Below are positions 21,616-29,258 of a stretch of DNA of 64,000 bases, piece by piece. The DNA is taken from the NCBI RefSeq assembly GCF_000015045.1, contig NC_008609.1, forward strand, positions 1 through 64,000, read 5' to 3'. A program made the position numbers and the translations under genes. This DNA comes from Pelobacter propionicus DSM 2379. Its GTDB lineage: Bacteria > Desulfobacterota > Desulfuromonadia > Geobacterales > Pseudopelobacteraceae. Position 1 is the first letter of the stretch, and each line of letters opens with the position of its first letter. Below the pieces are notes generated by a model. It was not told the DNA's origin, did not search any database, and saw nothing but the letters and a program-made list of their open reading frames with translations.

Positions 21616-22974
21616 ATGAAATCAAAGTTTATTGAAGTTGACCGGGAAACACCCTATCTGCTCCCGCCATCGCTGCAGGATTGGCTACCAGAAAAGCACT
21701 TGGCCCGGTTTGTGGTCGAAATTGTCGAACAGCTCGACCTGCGCTCTTTGAAAGCTACCTATGCCGGCCGAGGCTCGCAGCCCTATAACCCTGAGATGCT
21801 GGTAGCATTGTTGTTTTACGGTTATGCGACAGGCGTATTCTCCAGCCGGAAGCTTGAGCGCAGCACCTACGACTCCGTGGCATTCCGGTTCATAGCGGCA
21901 AACAGTCATCCTGACCACGATACCATTGCCACCTTCCGCCGGCGTTTTCTGCCGCAACTGAACAAGCTGTTTGCCCAGATTCTGCTGATCGCTCATCAGA
22001 TGGAGGTGCTGAAACTGGGCAACGTTAGTTTGGATGGCAGCAAAATCAAGGCGAACGCCTCCAAGCACAAGGCGCTGAGCTATGAGCATGCCTGCAAGCT
22101 TGAAGAGCAGATCAAGGCTGAGGTTGGCGAACTGCTCAAAAAGGCCGAGGCAGCGGACCGTGCCGATATTCCGGACGGCATGAACATCCCCGAAGAACTG
22201 GAACGTCGGGAAAAGCGTCTTTCCGCCATTGCCGCAGCCAAGGTCGAGATCGAAAAACGAGCCGCTGAGCGCCATGCTCGTGAACAGGCCGCTTATGAGA
22301 AGAAAGTCGCCGAACGGGCCAAGAAGGAGCAGGCAACGGGCAAGAAGGCCAAGGGGAAAGAGCCGAAACCGCCCAAATCCGGCCCCACTGCCAAAGATCA
22401 GGTCAATCTGACCGATGAAGAGTCGCGGATCATGCCGACCTCCGGTGGCGGATTCGAGCAGACTTACAACGCCCAGGCCGGTGTGGATACAGCATCAAAG
22501 CTCATCGTTTCGGCCCATGTTACCCAGAATCCCAATGACAAACAGGAGCTGACACCGACCCTGGAGAACCTGGCGGCGCTGCCTGAGAAGCTTGGCAAGG
22601 CAACCGATCTGGTAGCTGACAGTGGCTACTTCAGCGAAACCAATGTAACTGCCTGTGAGGAGAACGGGATAACTCCCTACATTGCCGTAGACCGGCAGAG
22701 TCACAACGTGCCACTGATGGAGCGCTTTGCCGAACCGCCGCCGTTACCCGAAGATGCCGATTCCGTGGCCAGAATGAAGCATCGCCTGAAGACACCTTCC
22801 GGCAAGGCGATCTACGCCCAGCGAAAAGTCACCTCGGAACCGGTCTTCGGCATCATCAAGGCGGTCATGGGATTCAGAAGCTTTCTTCTTCGTGGCTTTG
22901 AAGCAGTAAAAGGCGAATGGAACCTCGTCTGCATGGCCTACAACATCAAACGGCTGCATGTCTTGGCCGGATAG
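21616..22974 (+). CDS. IS1182-family transposase
   Basis: The 452-residue DDE transposase has the DUF772 N-terminal region (about 40-115, with YNPEMLVALLFYGYATGVFS), a catalytic Asp in LDGSKIKA, an expanded Lys/Glu/Ala-rich middle (about 170-265), a second Asp in VADSGYFSE, and the Glu in EPVFGIIKAVMGFR. These agree with the IS1182 family. The ATG at 21616 is used; the frame opens slightly upstream at a TTG. No frameshift or stop is seen, so it should be functional. Confidence 0.95.
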   Translation: MKSKFIEVDRETPYLLPPSLQDWLPEKHLARFVVEIVEQLDLRSLKATYAGRGSQPYNPEMLVALLFYGYATGVFSSRKLERSTYDSVAFRFIAANSHPDHDTIATFRRRFLPQLNKLFAQILLIAHQMEVLKLGNVSLDGSKIKANASKHKALSYEHACKLEEQIKAEVGELLKKAEAADRADIPDGMNIPEELERREKRLSAIAAAKVEIEKRAAERHAREQAAYEKKVAERAKKEQATGKKAKGKEPKPPKSGPTAKDQVNLTDEESRIMPTSGGGFEQTYNAQAGVDTASKLIVSAHVTQNPNDKQELTPTLENLAALPEKLGKATDLVADSGYFSETNVTACEENGITPYIAVDRQSHNVPLMERFAEPPPLPEDADSVARMKHRLKTPSGKAIYAQRKVTSEPVFGIIKAVMGFRSFLLRGFEAVKGEWNLVCMAYNIKRLHVLAG

Positions 22975-23115
22975 AATGAGAAATAGCGAAAATCAGCCTG
23001 TAATAACCGCAGTCATCGCTGAAAGGGCTGAATTAACCAGGTTGCCGGTGGGAAGACGAACACATACGGAACTTTTTTAATCGGCTTGGCCACAAAAGAG
23101 GGCGCCCCTGAGGTC

Positions 23116-23131
23116 AAGCCCGACAGACTCC
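23116..23131 (-). repeat. Right terminal inverted repeat of the IS
   Basis: AAGCCCGACAGACTCC, the exact complement of the left repeat at 21453-21468, immediately followed by TTGGCA of the interrupted yggT. Confidence 0.93.
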
Positions 23132-23428
23132 TTGGCAAAGATCATGGAACTGGCCAACGGATTACTGACCATCTACAAGTACATCCTGCTGGCAAGCGTG
23201 ATCATCTCCTGGGTGAACGCCGACCCCTACAATCCCCTGGTTAATTTCATCTACAGGGCTACCAACCCCCTGCTCAACAGGATCAGACGCCACATGCCCG
23301 ATACCGGCATGCTCGATTTTTCGCCGCTGGTGGCGTTTGTCCTCATCTATGTGCTTCAGATCATCCTGTTCGACACGGCAGTTCACTACCTGACCACAAT
23401 CAGCATGGCGCTCAAACTGAGAGGTTGA
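23132..23428 (+). pseudogene. yggT: 3' part of yggT (YggT family integral membrane protein), displaced by an IS
   Basis: The frame encodes a hydrophobic protein with the YggT signature SWVNADPYNPLVNFIYRATNP and a second hydrophobic segment, matching the YggT family of small inner-membrane proteins often encoded with divIVA and yggU/DUF167. Its first codons are supplied by the fragment at 21421-21452 on the other side of the IS. Starts at TTG 23132 or ATG 23144 might still give a slightly shortened protein of 94-98 residues, so function may not be wholly lost. The intact gene would be 108 residues. Confidence 0.85.
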
Positions 23429-23434
23429 CCAGCA

Positions 23435-23887
23435 ATGAAAATCACTCCGATCGATATTCAGCAACAACAGTTCAAGGGCAAGTTGTGGGGAGGGATCGAC
23501 CCCGATGACGTGGATGCCTTCCTGCAGAGCGTGGCGTCCGAGATGGAAAACCTGGTCAGGGAGAACAACGAGCTAAAGGAGCAGCAGGCGCGCCACAACC
23601 GCGAGATGCAGGACATGGCCGAAAAGGAGAAGGACCTCCGCGAGGCCATGCTGGCTGCCCAGCGGGTGATCGAGGAGATGAAGGCCTCGGCCCAGAAGGA
23701 AGCCAGCCTGATCATCGGCGAGGCCGAGCTGAAGGCGGAAAAGATCGTGGCCGAATCGGAGCGCCGCCTGGGGGACCTCAAGGCGCGCATCGAGGATGTG
23801 AGCCGCCAGAAGGTCCAGTTCGAATCGAGTCTGAGGAGCCTGTTGGAATGCCATGTCCGCATGCTGGACGGCGATGAACCGTCCTGA
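23435..23887 (+). CDS. divIVA: DivIVA-domain coiled-coil protein
   Basis: The 150-residue protein starts with the DivIVA N-terminal motif MKITPIDIQQQQFKGKLWGG..PDDVDAFL (read in two pieces), which binds curved membranes in family members, followed by a long coiled coil rich in Glu, Lys and Ala (about 30-140). It lies six bases after yggT and overlaps the DUF167 gene, a neighbourhood seen in many bacteria. A role in cell-pole or division-site organisation is inferred. Its native promoter may have been separated from it by the IS in yggT, so expression may now depend on a promoter in or after the element. Confidence 0.9.
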   Translation: MKITPIDIQQQQFKGKLWGGIDPDDVDAFLQSVASEMENLVRENNELKEQQARHNREMQDMAEKEKDLREAMLAAQRVIEEMKASAQKEASLIIGEAELKAEKIVAESERRLGDLKARIEDVSRQKVQFESSLRSLLECHVRMLDGDEPS

Positions 23888-24185
23888 GACTTCCTGCTAC
23901 AGCGTGACGGCGAAGGGGGTCGTCCTCAACCTCTACATCCAGCCGCGGGCATCGAAAAACGAGATCTGCGGCCTGGTGGACAACTCCCTCAAGCTCAGGC
24001 TGACCTCGCCGCCGGTGGATGGAGCGGCCAACAAGCTCTGCCGCGAATTTCTGGCCGACCTGCTGCATGTGCCCAAGTCGGCGGTGGAGATCATCTCGGG
24101 GGAAACCTCCCGCCATAAGCGTGTGCGCATCGCCACGGCCGACTCCGACCTGATCAGCAGCCGCATCCAGGGACTGCTCTCCTGA
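23874..24185 (+). CDS. DUF167/UPF0235 (YggU) family protein
   Basis: The product is 103 residues with the YggU family pattern: LNLYIQPRASKNEI near the N-terminus, LRLTSPPVDGAANKLCREFLADLL in the centre (shown as two adjacent motifs) and VEIISGETSRHKRVRI near the end. The biochemical role is unknown. The start ATG 23874 overlaps the divIVA end by 14 bases; the frame is also open upstream. It closes the yggT-divIVA-DUF167 operon. Confidence 0.9.
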   Translation: MNRPETSCYSVTAKGVVLNLYIQPRASKNEICGLVDNSLKLRLTSPPVDGAANKLCREFLADLLHVPKSAVEIISGETSRHKRVRIATADSDLISSRIQGLLS

Positions 24186-24261
24186 TAATGAACACACTCC
24201 TGAACCCATAACGACACGTACGCCACAGAGAAATAATCCCGGAAATTCATGGAATCCTGAA

Positions 24262-24298
24262 TCACCGGCCTGGTGCATCGGTGACTTTTCCTGTTTTT
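24262..24298 (+). terminator. Possible weak terminator after the DUF167 gene
   Basis: TCACCG (24262-24267) can pair with CGGTGA (24279-24284) around an eleven-base loop and is followed by a T-rich tract. The stem is short, so this is tentative. The remaining gap to 24424 shows no gene. Confidence 0.4.
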
Positions 24299-24424
24299 GT
24301 CTCCGATAGCTCTGTGTGCCCTGTTGTCATTGCAATTTTGTGCGAGCTTGTACACGCAGCACGTAGTCCGATGCCGGTCAATCCGGGACAGAGGGCTGAA
24401 CTACACAACGAGAGGAAACACTGA

Positions 24425-24949
24425 ATGGCTCAGGCAAAGATCGGAGATACCGTCCGGGTACACTACACCGGGACACTGGATAACGGCAGCATATTCGACA
24501 CATCCGAAGAGCGGGAGGCTGCGTGCGGCGATGGGTGCGGGGACCGTTGCGCCGACCACGGCAATGATTGTGGTGACCACGATTGCGGCTGCGGCGAGCG
24601 AGCCTCCGGCCCCCTGGAGTTTGTCATCGGCCAGGGAAACCTGCTGGCCAAGTTCGAAGAGGCGGTTGTCGGGCTCGAGCCGGGGCAGGGCGTCAGGGTT
24701 AAAATCGTGGCCGATGATGCCTATGGCCAGCGCTTGGAGCAGTTGGTGGCGGTTGTGGAGCGGAGCGAGATCCCGGACGATATCCATCCGGAAGTGGGTG
24801 ACCGGATGGAGGTGGTCACTCAGGATGGAAGCGGTATGCCGGTCATGGTGACCGGGGTGAGCGACACGACCCTCACGCTGGATGCCAATCATCCCCTGGC
24901 GGGAATGGACCTGACCTTCGACATCAGGCTGGTGGAAATCGTGGCATAA
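24425..24949 (+). CDS. FKBP-type peptidyl-prolyl isomerase, SlyD-like, with internal Cys/His-rich insert
   Basis: The 174-residue protein has the SlyD-type FKBP domain: GDTVRVHYTGTLDNGSIFDT at the N-terminus, PLEFVIGQGNLLAKFEEAV, then an insert-in-flap chaperone domain (about 95-150) and a closing NHPLAGMDLTFDIRLVEI segment. Unusually, between residues 33 and 58 it carries a run with six cysteines (34, 38, 42, 49, 54, 56) and two histidines (45, 52) among Gly and Asp. E. coli SlyD binds nickel and zinc through a Cys/His-rich C-terminal tail; here the likely metal site is inside the FKBP fold near the N-terminus. It probably assists folding and may bind metal. No partner gene is adjacent. Confidence 0.9.
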   Translation: MAQAKIGDTVRVHYTGTLDNGSIFDTSEEREAACGDGCGDRCADHGNDCGDHDCGCGERASGPLEFVIGQGNLLAKFEEAVVGLEPGQGVRVKIVADDAYGQRLEQLVAVVERSEIPDDIHPEVGDRMEVVTQDGSGMPVMVTGVSDTTLTLDANHPLAGMDLTFDIRLVEIVA

Positions 24950-24995
24950 CCGGGGAAGAGGAAAGATTTCTTCACCTGTCCGCCGATTTCGGACG

Positions 24996-25026
24996 AAAAA
25001 GGGGCGCGGAATCAATTCCGCGCCCC
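24996..25026 (-). terminator. Strong intrinsic terminator for the zinc-ribbon/DUF3426 gene
   Basis: On the minus strand GGGGCGCGGA pairs with TCCGCGCCCC around a six-base loop and is followed by TTTTTC. It ends the minus-strand unit beginning at 26696 and probably also helps to end the FKBP transcript from the other side. Confidence 0.85.
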
Positions 25027-25052
25027 TTGTGCGTGAGGAGGAGCTTTACCTC

Positions 25053-26696
25053 CTATTTGGCTTTTTCACCCAGAGCCTGTGATCCGGCAGGGACAATGCC
25101 GATATTTTTGGCTCCCTCCGGCACCGTTGCGATGACAACCGTGAAGGGGAGTGCCTTGCCGGGGGCGATTTCCAGGTTGGAGAGGCCGCTGCCGACCTGA
25201 TTGGCCATGGCCAGTTCAATGGCGTCCAGCGGCATGCTGGCCAACTGCTGCGCCGACAGGGGGTTGCCGCAGTAGGCGTTCTTACTGGCCAGCACCTGGC
25301 CCTTGTCGCCGTACACCATTCCCTTTACCTGTAGGGATGCCCGCGGGGTGGTAAATCCGTTGACCGCTTCTCCGCTGATCACCAGCAGTTCGCTGCCGGT
25401 GGTCGTGTTCCTGACAAATGATGAGGAGATGGAGCGGAGCTGGATTTTGCCCGATTCGGGAGCGATCATCTGTTTCAGTTTCGGGTAGAGATCCTTGCCG
25501 TAGAAGGCGGCCGCGCCGACCATTGCCAGCACCAGAAGAGCCACCAGCGCCTTCAGCAGGGATGACGACTTGCGGCGTGAGGGGATCGAGAGGGGGGGCA
25601 GCTCTTCCTGGGCCGGTTCGGGCGGAACCAGATCGCTATCGGCCGTGCCAGGCGCTGGCTCTGGCGCTGGCGAGATGACCGGGCCGTATGGTTTCATCTC
25701 TGTCCCTGCCGGCTGCACGGGCTCCGGCTGAACCGGAAGTGCTGCAGAAGGGACAGCCGCTGCCGGCTGTGGGGGGGTGATCGCCGTTTCAGCGGGAACG
25801 TCGAAGCTGAATGCCTCCTCCAGTTGGGGCAGCTTCTGCCCGCTGGGAGGGGTGGGCAACTCCATGGCAAAATCGAACGCATCCGCGGTGGGTATGTTTT
25901 CCGGTCCGGCTGGGACGGTCTCCGTTTTTTCCCCGGAGAGCTGGCTCTGGGTGTCGTTGCTTTCGGGCAGATCGAATTCGAACTCCAGGGGGGGCGGGAC
26001 CTGCGGGGTAGCGCTTCCCTGTTCGGCTATGAACGGTTCCGCGCTGGCCGCAACCTCGGGTTGCCCGAAATCCACCTGGCCGAAATCGATCTCTCCGTGG
26101 GGGGCGGCCGGGGCCTGCTCTTCTACCGATGCGGCCTGCTGCTGGCTATCCAGGGGCTGGAAGTCGAATTCATCTCCGAAGGGCTGGTGCGGAGCTGCGG
26201 CCTTGGCCTCCGGGAACGGTTCCAGGGCGGATTCAGCCATGGTCGGCTGTTCCGCGGGCTGTCCGAAATCCACCTCGCCGAACTGGAATTCACCGGGAGG
26301 GGAGGGGGGAGTCTCCCCCATGGCTGGAGCGCTCTCCTGGTTGGCGGAAAAGGAGAACTCCTCGGCCGGAGCCTGGGGCTGCTCTTCCTGCGGCGGCTCA
26401 ACTGCACCAAAATCGAAGGACTGTCCGCTCTGCTCCTGTTCCTGGGCAGCGGCAAAGGGGTTTTCGGCGGCCTGCTCCTGGGGAAAGCCAGACTCGGCCT
26501 CCTGAGGCGTGGCGCCAAGGGCGGAGCTCTGCTCCAGCATGGCGCCGAAGTCGCTCTGTTCCGCCTGCTCAGGCTGCTGTTTCATGACCGTAAAGACGTG
26601 TCGGCACTTTGCGCAGCGAACCTTGACTCCGTTCTCCTTGATCTTGGAATCATCGAGCCTGAACTTTGTCCGGCACTGTTCACACTGGATTATCAT
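25053..26696 (-). CDS. Zinc-ribbon, DUF3426 membrane protein with acidic repeat linker
   Basis: The 547-residue protein begins with an MJ0042-type zinc ribbon (CEQC at residues 5-8 and CAKC about 20 residues later, in VRCAKCRHVFTV). A long acidic, Pro/Gln-rich region (about 40-370) follows with imperfect repeats of an F-x-F-G / VDFGQP type. A single transmembrane segment (about 385-405) precedes the DUF3426 domain (about 415-540). The arrangement matches proteins commonly annotated as zinc-ribbon/MJ0042 family; the function is not known. ATG 26696 is preceded by AGGGAG; a 13-residue upstream extension is less likely. Confidence 0.85.
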   Translation of the reverse strand: MIIQCEQCRTKFRLDDSKIKENGVKVRCAKCRHVFTVMKQQPEQAEQSDFGAMLEQSSALGATPQEAESGFPQEQAAENPFAAAQEQEQSGQSFDFGAVEPPQEEQPQAPAEEFSFSANQESAPAMGETPPSPPGEFQFGEVDFGQPAEQPTMAESALEPFPEAKAAAPHQPFGDEFDFQPLDSQQQAASVEEQAPAAPHGEIDFGQVDFGQPEVAASAEPFIAEQGSATPQVPPPLEFEFDLPESNDTQSQLSGEKTETVPAGPENIPTADAFDFAMELPTPPSGQKLPQLEEAFSFDVPAETAITPPQPAAAVPSAALPVQPEPVQPAGTEMKPYGPVISPAPEPAPGTADSDLVPPEPAQEELPPLSIPSRRKSSSLLKALVALLVLAMVGAAAFYGKDLYPKLKQMIAPESGKIQLRSISSSFVRNTTTGSELLVISGEAVNGFTTPRASLQVKGMVYGDKGQVLASKNAYCGNPLSAQQLASMPLDAIELAMANQVGSGLSNLEIAPGKALPFTVVIATVPEGAKNIGIVPAGSQALGEKAK

Positions 26697-26795
26697 CGGC
26701 GACTCCCTGGCAGACGTGATGGAACGGCATGGCAAACCGGCATGGAACTAGCTGAAACAACGAATCCTATATCAGAAAGGGGGGTGGGTGTCAAA

Positions 26796-27686
26796 TCATA
26801 AACCTTTTCTTATCGTAGTGATAGCGCCCTGTTGCGGACAGATTCCGGCGATGGGGCAGGCTGCGCAGGCGGCCGGATCCACACCGTTACAGCCCTCGGA
26901 AATTCCCAGGTGAGCCAGGGCAAAATCGTACCTGACCGGGTCGAAGGGGTCCAGCCGGCGCAGCGCCGCGGTTATCTCCCGGGCCGTACGCCAGTCGGCG
27001 CTCCTGCGTCCGCTGAACCCCAGATAACCGCAGATGCGCTGGATGTGGGTGTCCACCGGGATGATCAGCTGGGAGGGCGATATTCCGCGCCAGATGCCCA
27101 GATCGATGCCGTCGGCCGGACGCGCCACCCAGCGCAGAAACATGCAGAGTCGCTTGCAGGCGCTTCCCGAGTGGGGGGCGGGAAACAGGAACGGAAAAGA
27201 GGAGCTTTTCGGGAAGCTCTCCTGGCCGAATAGCGGTGAATAGTCCAGGGCCAGCGCGGCCGTGGAGTAGCGGTTCAGGGATTCGGTCACATCCGGGGCG
27301 CTGTCGTCGTGGCCGCGCAGGAAGAACTCCTCGACATTGCCAGCCTCCCGGATCATCAGCCGTATGCACCACAGCAGGGCACACAGGTCGCGGCCGTCGT
27401 TGAAGCGGTGTTTGAAAGCGTTGAAATCGCGCAGGCCGCGCTCCGGCTGGAAACATTCCACATAGCGGCGCGGCGACGGCCCCATATGGTCGAAGATCGA
27501 CTCCAGCGTGCGCAGGATGATCCCGACCGCGCCGTAGGCGAATGCGGAGGAGATGACGGCGGCCACCTCCCTGTCCAGCGGGTCGCGGTAGCGGTGACAG
27601 AAGGAGAGCGGGTCGTTGGCCAGTTGTCGCGGTGATCGGGTGGCGCAGAGACGGTCCAGGACGGCCTTGATCGGGAGGTCGTGCAT
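26796..27686 (-). CDS. TIGR02757 family protein (helix-hairpin-helix DNA-glycosylase-like, probable Fe-S)
   Basis: The 296-residue protein matches what I know of the TIGR02757/DUF2400 family: SFCHRYRDPLDREVAAVISSAFAYG near the N-terminus (shown in part), and LIIPVDTHIQRICGYLG, where PVDTHI parallels the catalytic-loop region of HhH-GPD glycosylases. The C-terminus has a C-x7-C-x2-C-x5-C pattern (CNGVDPAACAACPIAGIC), close to the Fe-S loop of endonuclease III. The function is unproven; a DNA- or RNA-binding role is an inference. No clear ribosome binding site is visible before the ATG. Confidence 0.85.
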   Translation of the reverse strand: MHDLPIKAVLDRLCATRSPRQLANDPLSFCHRYRDPLDREVAAVISSAFAYGAVGIILRTLESIFDHMGPSPRRYVECFQPERGLRDFNAFKHRFNDGRDLCALLWCIRLMIREAGNVEEFFLRGHDDSAPDVTESLNRYSTAALALDYSPLFGQESFPKSSSFPFLFPAPHSGSACKRLCMFLRWVARPADGIDLGIWRGISPSQLIIPVDTHIQRICGYLGFSGRRSADWRTAREITAALRRLDPFDPVRYDFALAHLGISEGCNGVDPAACAACPIAGICPQQGAITTIRKGL

Positions 27687-27814
27687 TTCCGCACGATAGC
27701 AGGGGTGGGGGGCGGGGGCAAGGGATAATACGAGCCGCTCACAATCCTGTTTTAAAACGCCGGTGGCTGTGCTATAGAGGTGTCAAAATCGGCCAAACGG
27801 AACGAGGTTAACAA

Positions 27815-28021
27815 ATGAACAATATCAAGCGGGTGAACAATAAGGTAACCGAGGAAGAAATCGAGAAGGTAAAGAGTCTCGACTGGGCCAGTTATTACAA
27901 GAGCTTTCCCAACATGGACGAGAGTATTCAGAGTTGTCCAAAATGCGATGTGATGATTTTTCCCCAGCAGGGGGATACTGAATTCATCTGCAAGCGTTGC
28001 GGCGAGAAGATTATCCTGTAG
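27815..28021 (+). CDS. Small zinc-ribbon protein, unknown function
   Basis: A 68-residue protein with a charged N-terminal half (TEEEIEKVKSLDW) and a C-terminal four-cysteine zinc ribbon, CPKC (about 41-44) and CKRC (about 59-62). AACGAGG precedes the ATG. It stands alone between two minus-strand genes and is followed by a strong terminator at 28075, so it is a monocistronic unit. No specific function can be named. Confidence 0.75.
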   Translation: MNNIKRVNNKVTEEEIEKVKSLDWASYYKSFPNMDESIQSCPKCDVMIFPQQGDTEFICKRCGEKIIL

Positions 28022-28074
28022 GCGGCTACAGGCGGGTGTCGCGCCCAGGGCCGCGATGAAACGCTAGAGAATAG

Positions 28075-28113
28075 CGACAAAAGGACGACTCCCCGGGGGC
28101 CGTCCTTTTGTCG
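28075..28113. terminator. Bidirectional terminator between zinc-ribbon ORF and galT
   Basis: CGACAAAAGGACG pairs perfectly with CGTCCTTTTGTCG (28101-28113) around a GC-rich 13-base loop. The A/T runs lie inside the stem, so it can work for both the plus-strand small gene and the minus-strand galT. Confidence 0.8.
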
Positions 28114-28132
28114 TCAGGCTAGCTTGGTTCCG

Positions 28133-29158
28133 TTACACCTCTGCCTCGCGCAGGAACTGTGCCGCGTCCTCCGGCGAGGTGGGGTTGATGTAGAAACCGG
28201 TGCCCCACTCGAAGCCGGCCGTCTGGGTCAGGCGCGGGACCAGCTCGATATGCCAGTGGTAGTCATACTCCAGCGAACCCCAGTGCCCCGGTTTGCCCGG
28301 TCGGTGATGGGGCGGCGGCGCGGTGTGGAGGATGAAATTGTAGGGAGCGTCCAGCAGCACGCTCTTGACCCGCAGCAGCATGTCCTTCAGTGCCATTGCC
28401 AGTTCGGACAGCTGGGCGTCGTTCATCAGGGCAAAGTCATGGCTGTGCTGTTTGGGGAAGAGCCTGAGTTCGAAGGGGGAACTGGATGCGAAGGGGGTCA
28501 TGGTCAGATAGTTGGGAAATTCCCGCACCACCCGCTGTCCCTCCCTAAGTTCGAAGTCGATGATGTCGCAGAAGATGCAACGCTCCTTTGTGCCGAAATA
28601 GGTGCGGGCCACCTTCAGCTCGGTGGCGGCCACCGGCGGGAGTAGCGGAACGGCGATCAACTGGCTGTGGGAATGGTGCAGGGTCGCGCCGGCGCGCAGG
28701 CCATGGTTCTTGAAGATCACCATGTAGCGCAGGCGGAAATCTTTACGCAGATCCAGGTAGCGGGCGCGGTAGGCCCTGAGCACATCGCAGATCTCGTTCA
28801 CCGCCAGGTCGGCCATGGAGCGGTTGTGGTCGGGGGTTTCGATGATCACCTCATGGGCGCCGATGCCGTTCATCACGTCGTAGAGCCCGTAGCCGCGGCT
28901 CCCCGCCTGCCCCTCCACCCTCAGTGCCGGGTACTTGTTGGGGATGACCCGCACGCGCCAGTTGGCGGCGTTGGGCATGCCGCTGGGGCGTATGGCGAAG
29001 ATCTCCGGCGGCGTCTTGTCCTCGTTGCCGTAGCAGAAGGGGCAGGCGGTCATGCCGTTATGTTCCCGCTCAACCTGGAAATCCCGCGGTCGCCGGCCCC
29101 GCTCGGTGGCGATAATCACCCAGTGCAGTTTCAATGGATCCCAGCGCAGTTCTGACAT
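28133..29158 (-). CDS. galT: Galactose-1-phosphate uridylyltransferase
   Basis: GalT exchanges UMP between UDP-glucose and galactose 1-phosphate. The 341-residue protein has the catalytic HxH motif in LHHSHSQLIA and paired CxxC motifs (CPFC and CIFC) that bind zinc in the family. Start ATG 29158 has GGAGG five bases upstream, so the longer frame was not used. It neighbours a GH57 amylase-like gene and a nucleotidyltransferase gene, suggesting a carbohydrate-metabolism block, but galK and galE are absent; a role in nucleotide-sugar or alpha-glucan metabolism is possible. Confidence 0.93.
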   Translation of the reverse strand: MSELRWDPLKLHWVIIATERGRRPRDFQVEREHNGMTACPFCYGNEDKTPPEIFAIRPSGMPNAANWRVRVIPNKYPALRVEGQAGSRGYGLYDVMNGIGAHEVIIETPDHNRSMADLAVNEICDVLRAYRARYLDLRKDFRLRYMVIFKNHGLRAGATLHHSHSQLIAVPLLPPVAATELKVARTYFGTKERCIFCDIIDFELREGQRVVREFPNYLTMTPFASSSPFELRLFPKQHSHDFALMNDAQLSELAMALKDMLLRVKSVLLDAPYNFILHTAPPPHHRPGKPGHWGSLEYDYHWHIELVPRLTQTAGFEWGTGFYINPTSPEDAAQFLREAEV

Positions 29159-29258
29159 TATTCCTCCAAAAGACGCTTCATAAAACGGTTCGCAGTTCAT
29201 GGTTCGAGGTTGAAATCACTCAACAACGAATCTTGAAGCACGAACCTTGAACTTCGAA

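Larger units (their letters stand above)
21453..23131 (+). mobile_element. IS1182-family insertion sequence, complete
   Basis: The element is 1679 bases, bounded by 16-base perfect terminal inverted repeats (21453-21468 and 23116-23131) and carrying one intact transposase gene. It is flanked by TT on both sides, which could be a two-base target duplication. It interrupts yggT; the two halves of that gene rejoin in frame when it is removed. Intact repeats and transposase suggest recent insertion and potential activity. About 140 bases on either side of the transposase frame have no other gene. Confidence 0.92.
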
